15,624 nt of DNA from Victivallales bacterium (GTDB lineage: Bacteria > Verrucomicrobiota > Lentisphaeria > Victivallales > UBA1829): positions 1 to 15,624 of the forward strand of contig JAEEQO010000049.1 in NCBI GenBank assembly GCA_016285335.1. The letters run 5' to 3'. Positions 1-8,081 of the stretch are shown here, piece by piece. Position 1 is the stretch's first letter; every line of letters starts with the position of its first letter. The notes below the pieces were generated by a model. That model was not told the origin of the DNA and did not search any database. It was given only the letters and a program-made list of their open reading frames with translations. The translations under genes were made by a program, and so were the position numbers.

Positions 1-137
1 TCATATCCATGTTCGTCACCTGCCAATGGGGTTGAAACAAAAATCCACCTTGTTAATAGAACACCGTTTCCGTACAAAGTCAAACCATTTTGTAAACAAG
101 TTCCGAAAAAAGTGTTTGAAGCGGGAATAAAGGGTTG

Positions 138-167
138 TTGACATTGTTGACACCCCCTATTTCTATT
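138..167 (+). promoter_or_regulatory. Candidate dnaN promoter
   Basis: A perfect TTGACA lies at 138-143 and a weaker TCTATT at 162-167, separated by 18 bases. The -35 box is part of a perfect 9-base tandem repeat (TTGTTGACA at 135-143 and 144-152), so a second TTGACA exists at 147-152 without a good partner -10. Transcription from here would leave a leader of about 100 bases before the dnaN start. The assignment rests on motif matching only; the -10 box matches the consensus at four of six positions. Confidence 0.4.
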
Positions 168-276
168 ACGTTTGCTCATTTCAGGTTAAAAATATCTTAG
201 TAACCCATCTCAATAACTTTTTCCGAACGGTCCGGCAATGAAATGCTACCGCGGAAAGATCGGAGGCCATCCTACC

Positions 277-1374
277 ATGAAAATCAAGATTTCCAGAGAG
301 ACCATGCTCAAAGCGCTGCAGAGAGTCGGTAACATCGTCAACACCCGAAACACTCTTCCCGTGCTTTCCAATATCCTGTTCGAGGCCGCGGATGGCAAGC
401 TCAAACTGACCGGAACCGACCTTGAAATCCGTATGGAAACGCTCGTCGACGCCGAAGTCATCGAAGCCGGTTCCACCACCCTGCCCGCCAAGAAGATGCT
501 CACGCTCGTTTCCAAGTTCCGCGGCGAGTTCATCGAGATCGAAAGCGGTGACAATTTCCACTCCACCATCAAATGCGGCACCGCGTCCATCATGCTGCTC
601 GGCCTGAATCCCGCCGACTATCCGAAGAAGGACGAGGTCAACTTCATCCGTTCTTTCTCCATGAAGCAGACCGACATGGCGGTCGTGATCGAACGCATCT
701 CCTATGCCGCCAGCCTCGAGGATTCCCGCAAGGTCCTGCAGGGCATCCTGTTCTCCGTCCGCGACGGCAAATTCACGGCGGTCGCCACTGACGGCAAGCG
801 ACTTGCTCTCTGCGAAAAGGTCTTCGAAGAACTTCCCGAAGGTTCCGAAGGCGAGATCATCATCACGCAGAAAGCCGCCACCGAGCTCAAGCGTCTTCTC
901 GAAAAGGAAGGCGAAGTCGTGATCAACATCGCCGAAAACCAGGTCGTTTTCGTGGTCGGCGCATCCGTCATCACCTCCAAGCTCATCGAAGGGAATTACC
1001 CGAATTACCGTCAGGTCATCCCGACTTCGTTCAAGCAGACCGTGACCGTTTCCTGCGAAAGCGTGATCTACGCGCTCGAACTCATCTGCGTCACGCTCGC
1101 CGAAAGCGGTTCGCCGAAAGTATCTCTTACGTTCAAAAAAGACTGCATGCTCTTCGAAACGAACAGCAACATCGGCGAAGGCCGCGAGAGCGTGCCCATC
1201 CAGTACGACGGCGAGGAAATGTCCGCTTCGTTTAACTCGAACTTCTTCCTCGATCCGTTCAAACACATTCAGGCCGACAACGTGTTCATCAAGGTCAATG
1301 ACGTCATGAGCCCGATCGCCATCGAAAGCGGCGACGGATTCCTGTACGTCATCATGCCCATGAGGAACAAGTAA
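277..1374 (+). CDS. dnaN: DNA polymerase III beta subunit (sliding clamp)
   Basis: This encodes the ring-shaped clamp that tethers DNA polymerase III and many repair proteins to DNA. The predicted protein is 365 residues, a normal length for the family. It opens with MKIKISRETML, continues with RNTLPVLSNIL near residues 25-35, and ends in the typical VIMPMR tail that closes the third clamp domain. An in-frame ATG exists at 238, but the start at 277 has a GGAGG at 262-266 ten bases upstream, and the protein begins there as family members do. Codons end strongly in C or G, as expected for a highly expressed gene. Being next to recF is a widely conserved arrangement, usually with dnaA upstream; dnaA is not visible in the 276 bases before this gene. 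Confidence 0.97.
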   Translation: MKIKISRETMLKALQRVGNIVNTRNTLPVLSNILFEAADGKLKLTGTDLEIRMETLVDAEVIEAGSTTLPAKKMLTLVSKFRGEFIEIESGDNFHSTIKCGTASIMLLGLNPADYPKKDEVNFIRSFSMKQTDMAVVIERISYAASLEDSRKVLQGILFSVRDGKFTAVATDGKRLALCEKVFEELPEGSEGEIIITQKAATELKRLLEKEGEVVINIAENQVVFVVGASVITSKLIEGNYPNYRQVIPTSFKQTVTVSCESVIYALELICVTLAESGSPKVSLTFKKDCMLFETNSNIGEGRESVPIQYDGEEMSASFNSNFFLDPFKHIQADNVFIKVNDVMSPIAIESGDGFLYVIMPMRNK

Positions 1375-1414
1375 GAACAACAAGTTTGCAAAAGTGTGTA
1401 TATGGTCCTGTCGT

Positions 1415-1469
1415 AAGCTCAAAAAGGCAAGCGGCAGGATTTTCGCATCCTGATTTTCAGCTTTTTTTT
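1415..1469 (+). terminator. Intrinsic terminator between dnaN and recF
   Basis: A long interrupted hairpin has an outer stem of AAGCT plus AAAA (1415-1424) pairing with TTTT plus AGCTT (1454-1463), and an inner stem CAGGAT (1435-1440) pairing with ATCCTG (1447-1452). It leads into a run of eight T at 1462-1469. This is a good rho-independent terminator and suggests that most dnaN transcripts stop before recF. It ends about 20 bases before the recF start, so recF is either reached by read-through or has its own promoter that I cannot see clearly. Confidence 0.7.
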
Positions 1470-1490
1470 GTTTCATAAGCAGAAATATTC

Positions 1491-2561
1491 ATGGTCAATT
1501 CGCTGTTCCTTCAGAATTTCCGCCTGTTCGAATCGGTGTCTCTTCAATTTGAGGCGCCGTCCGTCTTTCTCTGCGGATCGAACGGACAGGGTAAGACCAG
1601 TCTGCTGGAGGCGTTGTTTTACCTGGCGAATCTGAGGTCGTTTCGTACATCCCGCACCTCGGAAATGATCAAAATTCATGCACTTTCGGCTGTTGTCGGA
1701 GCTTCCGTGTCGTTCCGGGACTGGTCGCGTCAGCTTGCGGTCGAAATAGGTGAAACGCGGAAACTCGTGATAGACGGAAAGCATGTCGCGCGTGCCAGCG
1801 AGTTTGCCGGATCGTTCAATACGGTCACATTTCTGCCGGATGACCCGGAGATCATTACGGGACGTTCCCAGGTGAGGCGGAAATTTCTGGATATGTTCAT
1901 ATCCATGCTGGATCACGGTTATTTTACCGCTCTTCAGGCATATTACAGCGGAATAAAAAACCGAAATTGTCTGCTGCGGATGAAGGATGCGAAAGACGAT
2001 GTGATCCGGTCGTACCATCCGGCATTGGCGAAATACGGCGCGGAAATCGTTCAGGCGCGTGAAATCCACCTCAGAGTTTTATCGGATTTCATGCGGAATA
2101 TTCTGTCCGAACTGAAGCCGGAACTCGCCGATATGCAGTTGAAGTTGCGGACTGTTCACGAACTTTCCGACCCGAAAATCTTTGAAGAAAAACTTGAACG
2201 TAATCTGGAAAAAGACAGATTGAACGGATATACGACAACCGGACCGCATCTTGACGATTTCGATTTTGTCGCGGACGGGAAATCATTGAAATTATACGGT
2301 TCCCGCGGACAATGCCGCGCAACTTCATTTGCACTGAAGGAAGCTGAATTCGATATTGTGAAAAATCATTCCATCTCAAAGGATAATACCGTCGTCATCG
2401 TCGATGATGCCACCGGCGATCTCGATAAGAAAACACAGGAAGCGTTTTATCATAAAATATCTTCCGCAAAACAGGTATTCTGTTCCTTCACGGAAATACC
2501 CGACAATTTTTTAACGCAAACATCTCAGATCATTCATATTGCAGCCGGACGCGCTGTCTAA
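1491..2561 (+). CDS. recF: RecF recombination mediator ATPase
   Basis: RecF is an SMC/Rad50-like ATPase that, with RecO and RecR, loads RecA at single-strand gaps. The 356-residue protein has a Walker A loop GSNGQGKTS (29-37), the RecF signature PDDPEIITGRSQVRRKFLD (about 116-134), a TGPHLDDF motif (250-257; usually TGPHRDDF), an ABC signature SRGQ (271-274; usually SQGQ) and Walker B VVIVDD (301-306) followed by GDLD. The two substitutions are mild and the ATPase looks intact. Codon use is noticeably more A/T-ending than in dnaN. No clear Shine-Dalgarno sequence precedes the ATG, which fits low expression. thiI starts 19 bases after the stop, so the two are probably cotranscribed. Confidence 0.95.
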   Translation: MVNSLFLQNFRLFESVSLQFEAPSVFLCGSNGQGKTSLLEALFYLANLRSFRTSRTSEMIKIHALSAVVGASVSFRDWSRQLAVEIGETRKLVIDGKHVARASEFAGSFNTVTFLPDDPEIITGRSQVRRKFLDMFISMLDHGYFTALQAYYSGIKNRNCLLRMKDAKDDVIRSYHPALAKYGAEIVQAREIHLRVLSDFMRNILSELKPELADMQLKLRTVHELSDPKIFEEKLERNLEKDRLNGYTTTGPHLDDFDFVADGKSLKLYGSRGQCRATSFALKEAEFDIVKNHSISKDNTVVIVDDATGDLDKKTQEAFYHKISSAKQVFCSFTEIPDNFLTQTSQIIHIAAGRAV

Positions 2562-2580
2562 TCAATCAGGAGTTTTTAAT

Positions 2581-3834
2581 ATGGCATCTTATAATTCCAT
2601 CATCTGCCGCTACAACGAGATCGCGACAAAGGGAAACAACCGCAGCATGTTTGAAAATATGTTGATCCGCAATATGAAGCGAATGACGAAGGAGCGTGTT
2701 TCCGGTTTGAATTTTGTGAAAATGCGCGGACGTATTTTTATCCATAAAAATGATTTTGAAACTTTTACGGATGAAGAACAAAACTATCTGAAAGAACGTC
2801 TGAAAGACTGTTTCGGGCTGGATTCATTTTCCTTCTGCATCGAGGGAGAACGCACGATTGAAGCTGTCCTGGACCACATTCGAAATGCCGTAAAGCCTTT
2901 GTTTGAACAGTTCGAAAGATTGGGACGACCTGTGAAATTCCGGACCCGCGCCCGGCGTTCCGACAAGAGTTTTCCGATGCGCTCCAAAGAGATAGAAATC
3001 GCTTCCGCCACGATGATCGAAGAAATGATCGGAGAAAACAAAGTCCAGGTCGACCTTGTGAATCCGGATATTTCCATTGGCGTGGAAATCCGGGAAAAGA
3101 ATTCGACGATCTTCCTGGAGACCATCAAGGCGCGCGGCGGGCTTCCGGTCGGCTCCAATTCCCCGCTCCTCGGCATGCTTTCCGGCGGCATCGACTCACC
3201 CGTGGCCTGCGTGATGGGCATGAAACGCGGCTGCCGGATGGACTTCCTGACATTCCACAGTTACCCGTACACGCCAATCGAATCCGTCACGAAAGTCTGG
3301 CGTATCGCGAAGATCATCAACAGGTTCCAGCCGCACGGCGTGCTTTACGCATGCAATCTTTCCGAAGTTCAGAAACTTATCCGCGACAACTGCGATCCGA
3401 AATTTCGCACCGTCCTGTACCGCCGCATGATGATGCGGATTGCCTCGAAACTCTGCAAGAAACTGCATCTGTATGGCATTGTGACCGGCGAATCCATTGG
3501 TCAGGTCGCCAGCCAGACAGTCGTGAACATGTCGGTGATCGACCGGACCGTGCCGGACCTGATCGTCCGTCCGCTGTGCGGCATGGACAAGCTTGAAACG
3601 ATCGCCCGGGCGGAAGAGATCGGTACATTCGATACTTCCATCGAACCGATGGCGGACAGCTGCACCGTATTTGCACCTCCGGCCCCTGTGATCCATGCCA
3701 AACTGCATTTCGTCGAATTTGAAGAGTCGAAAATACCGAATATGGAAGAAGCGATCCAGAAGGCTTTCGATGAAATTAAGATGGTCACGGATGACGGTTT
3801 GACCGATATCCCGTCACATGATACAACTGAGTGA
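2581..3834 (+). CDS. thiI: tRNA 4-thiouridine sulfurtransferase ThiI
   Basis: ThiI adenylates U8 of tRNA and replaces the oxygen with sulfur; in many bacteria it also supplies sulfur for thiamine thiazole. The 417-residue protein has an N-terminal ferredoxin-like/THUMP region (about 1-180), then the PP-loop ATP pyrophosphatase motif SGGIDS (201-206), GESIGQVASQT (303-313), and a conserved cysteine in DSCTVF (C361) at the place of the catalytic cysteine of the family. It ends without the C-terminal rhodanese domain of the E. coli enzyme, so a separate sulfur carrier should deliver sulfur. An AGGAG at 2568-2572 supports the ATG at 2581. Base composition changes inside the gene: sampled 60-base lines are 40-43% GC before about 3115 and 65-68% after it. 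Confidence 0.95.
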   Translation: MASYNSIICRYNEIATKGNNRSMFENMLIRNMKRMTKERVSGLNFVKMRGRIFIHKNDFETFTDEEQNYLKERLKDCFGLDSFSFCIEGERTIEAVLDHIRNAVKPLFEQFERLGRPVKFRTRARRSDKSFPMRSKEIEIASATMIEEMIGENKVQVDLVNPDISIGVEIREKNSTIFLETIKARGGLPVGSNSPLLGMLSGGIDSPVACVMGMKRGCRMDFLTFHSYPYTPIESVTKVWRIAKIINRFQPHGVLYACNLSEVQKLIRDNCDPKFRTVLYRRMMMRIASKLCKKLHLYGIVTGESIGQVASQTVVNMSVIDRTVPDLIVRPLCGMDKLETIARAEEIGTFDTSIEPMADSCTVFAPPAPVIHAKLHFVEFEESKIPNMEEAIQKAFDEIKMVTDDGLTDIPSHDTTE

Positions 3835-3840
3835 TAATCA

Positions 3841-3891
3841 AACAGATAACGGAATGACGGACGGATTTGACGGTTTATCCGTTATTCTGTT
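3841..3891 (+). terminator. Hairpin terminator after thiI
   Basis: AACAG plus ATAACGGA (3841-3853) pairs with TCCGTTAT plus CTGTT (3878-3891) with a single bulged T, giving a 13-pair stem seven bases after the thiI stop codon. The loop is 24 bases and only a short ATTT follows, so it is less classical than the terminator before recF. Its position at the end of the recF-thiI unit and before convergent genes makes a termination role likely. Confidence 0.55.
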
Positions 3892-4213
3892 ATTTCCAAA
3901 TCATCAATCATTTAACGAAATTACCGTCAGAAAATGCCGGTTATTCCGATATCATATTGATCATCAATTATTTCTATATTATTTGTCAGTTCGTCACTTA
4001 TTTGTCATAAAAATCCTAAAAAAGAATCTCTGTTTTCGTTCTGTCAGAGAATCGAATAAATCATAAATATTCTAAAGATCATTTTTCTTTTTTCATTCTT
4101 TTCTTGATCGTCATTCCTGTTTGTCAATTAATAAATGGAATGAAGATATAAATTATTTCTTTTAAAAAAATATAATAAACTATCTCAAGGATCGGATGCA
4201 GGACATCCTTTGC

Positions 4214-4285
4214 GGTGTGCCGGAGCGTCATCTCTGCACTAAAACACCACCGCCTGAGGTGTGCCGGAGCGTCAGCCCGGCACTA
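4214..4285. repeat. Two copies of a GTGCCGG hairpin repeat
   Basis: Two 28-base direct copies occur at 4214-4241 and 4258-4285. They share their first 17 bases (GGTGTGCCGGAGCGTCA) and last six (GCACTA). In the right copy GTGCCGG (4261-4267) pairs with CCGGCAC (4277-4283) around a nine-base loop; the left copy has lost most of this pairing. The form (short GC-rich imperfect palindrome, paired copies, intergenic, at the end of a gene) is like REP/BIME elements, so it may be a dispersed genomic repeat. Copy number elsewhere cannot be seen from here. Confidence 0.6.
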
Positions 4286-4287
4286 CT

Positions 4288-5091
4288 TCAGTGGAGGACT
4301 TGTCCTCCCTTGTCCTCCCTGTCGAGATATTCGCTGAAGGTCTCGAATGTACCGGAACGTCCCAGACTGGCGAGCAGGCGTTTCAGGCGCAGACGCTGCG
4401 CTTCACCGGCATGACGCACGATGTAACCCGGGATCTTCCAACGGGATTCGGCGGCGCGTTCGTGGTATTCCCACGGATGCGAATACATGTTGAAGAAACC
4501 CGTGGCGGCCATGGCGGTTTTCGCCATCGGGAGATAGAGCGGCAGCGGCAGGTTTTTGAACGAGAGCCAGAAGAGCGGAAACCGGACGACGGGCAGGGCG
4601 GAGACCGGAATCTGCCACAGGCCGCAGGTCTCGCGGAACGGTTTCAGCGGCGCGGAGAAGTTGTTGTAACGGCCGGGGAGCCAGACGGGGTTCAGGGAGG
4701 ATTCGTACTCGTACCCGGCGTCCAGGATGTCCTGTTTGCCGACCTTGGCAAGGCGTGCCATGCGGAATCCGCGGACGGGCGCGCCGACGATTTCCTCCAG
4801 CGCCTCGCGGGAACGTTTCAGGTCGGCGGGCTCGAACGTGGTGTGGGAGAATCCGTGCGAGGCGATCTCATGGCCGGACGACTTCATTTCGCGCACGAGG
4901 TCTGGGAACTCCCGCGCGAACGCGGCGGTCACGAAGAATGTGACGCGTGCGCCCGCTTCGTTCACGGTCCGGAGAATGCGCCGCGTGCCCTCGCCTGCAA
5001 TGGCGAACATGTCGTCGCGCGCGATCTCCGCGCCGAATTCGGTCGGCAGGTCGAATTCCTCGATGTCGAACGAGAGCAGAACGCTTTTCAT
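4288..5091 (-). CDS. NodB-like polysaccharide deacetylase
   Basis: A predicted metal-dependent carbohydrate deacetylase of carbohydrate esterase family 4 type, 267 residues. It shows SFDIEEFD (7-14) as motif 1, ASHGFSH (77-83) with the metal-binding histidine pair H79 and H83, GFRMARLAK (108-116), SSLNPVWLPGRYNNF (131-145), and MYSHPWEY (202-209), where H205 is a likely catalytic histidine. The GFRMAR and SLNP..LPGRYNNF patterns define a subfamily I know from Bacteroidota surface-polysaccharide loci rather than classical chitin deacetylases. No signal peptide is visible, so it probably acts in the cytoplasm on a lipid-linked or nucleotide sugar intermediate. It starts three bases after the glycosyltransferase stop, with GGAG/AGGG inside the end of that gene, implying translational coupling. 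The substrate is unknown. Confidence 0.85.
   Translation of the reverse strand: MKSVLLSFDIEEFDLPTEFGAEIARDDMFAIAGEGTRRILRTVNEAGARVTFFVTAAFAREFPDLVREMKSSGHEIASHGFSHTTFEPADLKRSREALEEIVGAPVRGFRMARLAKVGKQDILDAGYEYESSLNPVWLPGRYNNFSAPLKPFRETCGLWQIPVSALPVVRFPLFWLSFKNLPLPLYLPMAKTAMAATGFFNMYSHPWEYHERAAESRWKIPGYIVRHAGEAQRLRLKRLLASLGRSGTFETFSEYLDREDKGGQVLH
4293..4318. repeat. Palindrome and 10-base tandem repeat overlapping a gene end
   Basis: GGAGGAC (4293-4299) and GTCCTCC (4302-4308) form a perfect inverted repeat with a two-base spacer. The block CTTGTCCTCC then occurs twice in tandem (4299-4308 and 4309-4318). On the minus strand this sequence encodes the last residues of the deacetylase (EDKGGQVLH and stop), so the C-terminus of that protein is made from repeat sequence. 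Confidence 0.65.
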
Positions 5092-5094
5092 CGT

Positions 5095-5844
5095 TCAGCC
5101 CTGCTCCGGGCGGCGCTGTTTTTTGCGGAACCAGTGCGCGGGCATGATACGGAGGAAGTGGCCGAGCTCGCGGAAGAGGACGCGCCAGCCCATTTTCGAA
5201 AAAGCGAGTCCGGGGCGCAGAGTGAGCGGGACGGTATCGATTCGAAGTCCGCGGTCCCAGGCGAGCAGGATGAATTCGGTGTCGAACAGGAACGTATCGA
5301 CCGTGGTGTCGAGGAACGCCTGTTTTCCCGCACCGCGGAACGCTTTCATGCCAGCCTGCGTGTCGAGGCAGCGTTCCGGCATGCCGAGCAGAATCCTGTT
5401 CAGCCGTCTTACGCCCTTTGAAATGAATTTGCGGAGGGGATGCAGGGCGTTGCCGTAATCGGATCCGCGCACGCCCATCACGACGTCCGCGCCGGAGTTC
5501 AGGCGGTCGAACGCCTCGACCGCCCACTGCCATCCGAACGGGAAATCGCCGTCGGTGTAGATCTGGATGTCGCCGTCGGTCCGTGCGATCGCATGGCGCA
5601 GGCAGTAGCCTTTGCCGCGGTTGACCTCATACGTGGCGAATGTGAACTCGTCGGCGACCGCGCGGATGGCTTCCAGCGCCTCATCCGGGTAGCAGGAAAG
5701 CGGGGAACCGTCGTTGGCGAGGATGACATGCAGCGTGGAGCCTCGTTCGTTCAGCGCCTGTTTGAGCGCGGCGACGGATTCGAGAAGATGTTCCAGCCAG
5801 CCTTCATGCGGCTTGTAAAACGGGAGGATGAGGTCGGTTTTCAT
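5095..5844 (-). CDS. Family 2 glycosyltransferase, dolichyl-phosphate-mannose-synthase-like
   Basis: A GT-A fold glycosyltransferase of 249 residues, probably moving a sugar from a nucleotide sugar to a polyprenyl phosphate or a glycan. Visible motifs are LANDGSP (42-48) for nucleotide binding, RGKGYCLRHA (76-85), the metal-binding TDGD (97-100, D98 and D100) and DTQAGMKAFR (161-170), which is typical of the dolichyl-phosphate mannose synthase/ArnC branch. Unlike ArnC or GtrB it has no C-terminal membrane helices; it ends in a basic tail (HWFRKKQRR, 237-245) that could bind the membrane surface. No clear Shine-Dalgarno sequence is seen before its ATG, which lies 42 bases after ruvB. The coupled downstream deacetylase suggests the two act on the same glycan. 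Donor and acceptor cannot be read from sequence. Confidence 0.85.
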   Translation of the reverse strand: MKTDLILPFYKPHEGWLEHLLESVAALKQALNERGSTLHVILANDGSPLSCYPDEALEAIRAVADEFTFATYEVNRGKGYCLRHAIARTDGDIQIYTDGDFPFGWQWAVEAFDRLNSGADVVMGVRGSDYGNALHPLRKFISKGVRRLNRILLGMPERCLDTQAGMKAFRGAGKQAFLDTTVDTFLFDTEFILLAWDRGLRIDTVPLTLRPGLAFSKMGWRVLFRELGHFLRIMPAHWFRKKQRRPEQG

Positions 5845-5886
5845 GATTGCGGGGCAGGGGAGGGGACGATGGAAAACCGCGGGACG

Positions 5887-6951
5887 TCACTGGAAGAAGT
5901 CGGGCTGGTCCGGGTCTCCTTTTCTGCCGGAGCCGCGTCCGGTCAGGCGGTTTTTGGCGGTGAGGCCGAAGAGCGACCATGATTTGTCCGTGGCGATGCG
6001 TCCCTGCGGCGAGCGCATGAGGTAGCCTTCCTGGATTAGGTAGGGCTCGTAGACTTCCTCGATGGTGCCGGGGTCTTCGCCGATGGCGACCGCGAGGGAA
6101 TTGAGGCCGACTGGCCCGCCGTTGAAGTTTGCCACGATGGTTTCGAGGATGCGCTTGTCCATCTCATCGAGGCCGTTGCTGTCGATCTCCATCATGGAGA
6201 GTGCCTTGCGTGCGGTCTCGTCATCGATCGTGCCGTTGCCTTTCACCTGGGCGAAATCGCGTGCCCAGGAGAGGAGGTTGTTCGCGATACGCGGTGTGCC
6301 GCGGCTGCGGCGGGCGATCTCCAGCGCGGCCTGCGGTGTGATCCCCACGTTCAGGATGCGGGCGGACCGTTCGACGATCTTCTGAAGTTTTTCCGGGTCG
6401 TAGTAGTCGAGCCTGGGCGCAAGCTTGAAGCGGGCGCGGAGCGGAGCGGAGAGGAGTCCCTGGCGGGTGGTCGCGCCGATGAGCGTGAACTTGGCGAGGT
6501 TCAGGCGGACGGAGCGTGCGCCGGGTCCCTGGTCCAGCATGATGTCGATGAAATAGTCCTCCATGGCGCTGTAGAGATATTCCTCGACAGCGGTGTTCAG
6601 GCGGTGGATCTCGTCGATGAACAGGATGTCGCCGTCCTCCATGGACGTGAGCAGGCCGGCGAGGTCGCCGGGCTTTTCGATGACGGGTCCGCTGGAGGAC
6701 TTGATGTTCGCGCCTTTTTCGTTCGCGATGATGTAGGCGAGCGTGGTCTTGCCAAGTCCGGGCGGACCGTAGAGCAGGAGGTGTCCGAGCGGTTCGCTGC
6801 GCTGTTTGGCGGCTTCGACGTAGACCTTGAGGCGTTCCTTGACGCTGTCCTGACCGGGGAATTCATCGAAACGCTGCGGCCGGAGGGTCTTTTCGACCGT
6901 TTCGTCCCGGCGGTTCAGCGTCGAGGTGATGTAACGTTCGGTTTCAGCCAT
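5887..6951 (-). CDS. ruvB: Holliday junction branch migration helicase RuvB
   Basis: RuvB is the hexameric AAA+ motor that, with RuvA, drives branch migration of Holliday junctions before cleavage by RuvC. The 354-residue protein is complete: N-terminal LRPQRFDEFPGQ (23-34), Walker A GPPGLGKTT (62-70), Walker B FIDEIH (111-116), sensor 1 GATTR (159-163), the SAPLRARF arginine-finger segment (168-175), and a C-terminal winged helix with NFNGGPVGLNSLA followed by GYLMRSPQGR. The C-terminal tail after about residue 335 is basic and low in complexity. ruvA and ruvC are not adjacent; instead ruvB starts 12 bases after mreB, so it is probably expressed from the mreB transcript. No clear ribosome site is visible. 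Confidence 0.97.
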   Translation of the reverse strand: MAETERYITSTLNRRDETVEKTLRPQRFDEFPGQDSVKERLKVYVEAAKQRSEPLGHLLLYGPPGLGKTTLAYIIANEKGANIKSSSGPVIEKPGDLAGLLTSMEDGDILFIDEIHRLNTAVEEYLYSAMEDYFIDIMLDQGPGARSVRLNLAKFTLIGATTRQGLLSAPLRARFKLAPRLDYYDPEKLQKIVERSARILNVGITPQAALEIARRSRGTPRIANNLLSWARDFAQVKGNGTIDDETARKALSMMEIDSNGLDEMDKRILETIVANFNGGPVGLNSLAVAIGEDPGTIEEVYEPYLIQEGYLMRSPQGRIATDKSWSLFGLTAKNRLTGRGSGRKGDPDQPDFFQ

Positions 6952-6963
6952 TTTCGATTGCCG

Positions 6964-7986
<1,023 letters not shown>

Positions 7987-7994
7987 ATTAGCCG

Positions 7995-7999
7995 CCTCC
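7995..7999 (-). promoter_or_regulatory. mreB ribosome binding site
   Basis: GGAGG (minus strand) lies eight bases before the ATG at 7986. It decides the start, because the in-frame upstream TTG (7999-8001) overlaps this site. Confidence 0.75.
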
Positions 8000-8052
8000 A
8001 ATGGTTCCCGGATGTTTTCATTTCATTCATAATCTAACCCATATTTCTGAGA

Positions 8053-8081
8053 AGTAAAGGGTACAATCCAGTTTTTTTCAA
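8053..8081 (-). promoter_or_regulatory. Weak candidate mreB promoter
   Basis: TTGAAA (8076-8081) and TTTACT (8053-8058) are spaced by 17 bases on the minus strand, and the -35 box overlaps the lysA stop codon. The lysA-mreB gap (91 bases) is the largest inside the six-gene run, and no terminator is visible in it. The box match is modest, so this is only a candidate. Confidence 0.25.

Larger units (their letters stand above)
3835..4287. other. AT-rich convergent intergenic region
   Basis: This is 453 bases between the thiI stop and the stop of the minus-strand deacetylase gene. From 3892 to about 4190 it is very AT-rich (sampled 60-base lines are 23-25% GC) and contains no convincing gene. 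An open frame of 82 codons (3818-4066) overlaps thiI, has no ribosome site and is rich in F, L and I as expected from AT-rich noise. A minor hairpin, TCTCTG/CAGAGA, is at 4024-4053. The last 90 bases switch abruptly to GC-rich repeats, listed separately. Confidence 0.7.

Noticed and set aside
1..139. An open frame from the left edge to 139 as the end of dnaA
   Set aside because: The 46 residues show no resemblance to the DNA-binding C-terminal domain of DnaA. A second frame is also open to about 127, so it is probably non-coding.
181..1476. A 431-codon open frame on the minus strand opposite dnaN
   Set aside because: It is the mirror of dnaN: GC-biased third positions leave the complementary frame open. 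The composition is rich in H, D, F and G, there is no ribosome site, and dnaN itself is certain.
3818..4066. An 82-codon frame after thiI
   Set aside because: It overlaps the thiI end and the terminator hairpin, lacks a ribosome site and encodes only AT-rich low-complexity sequence.
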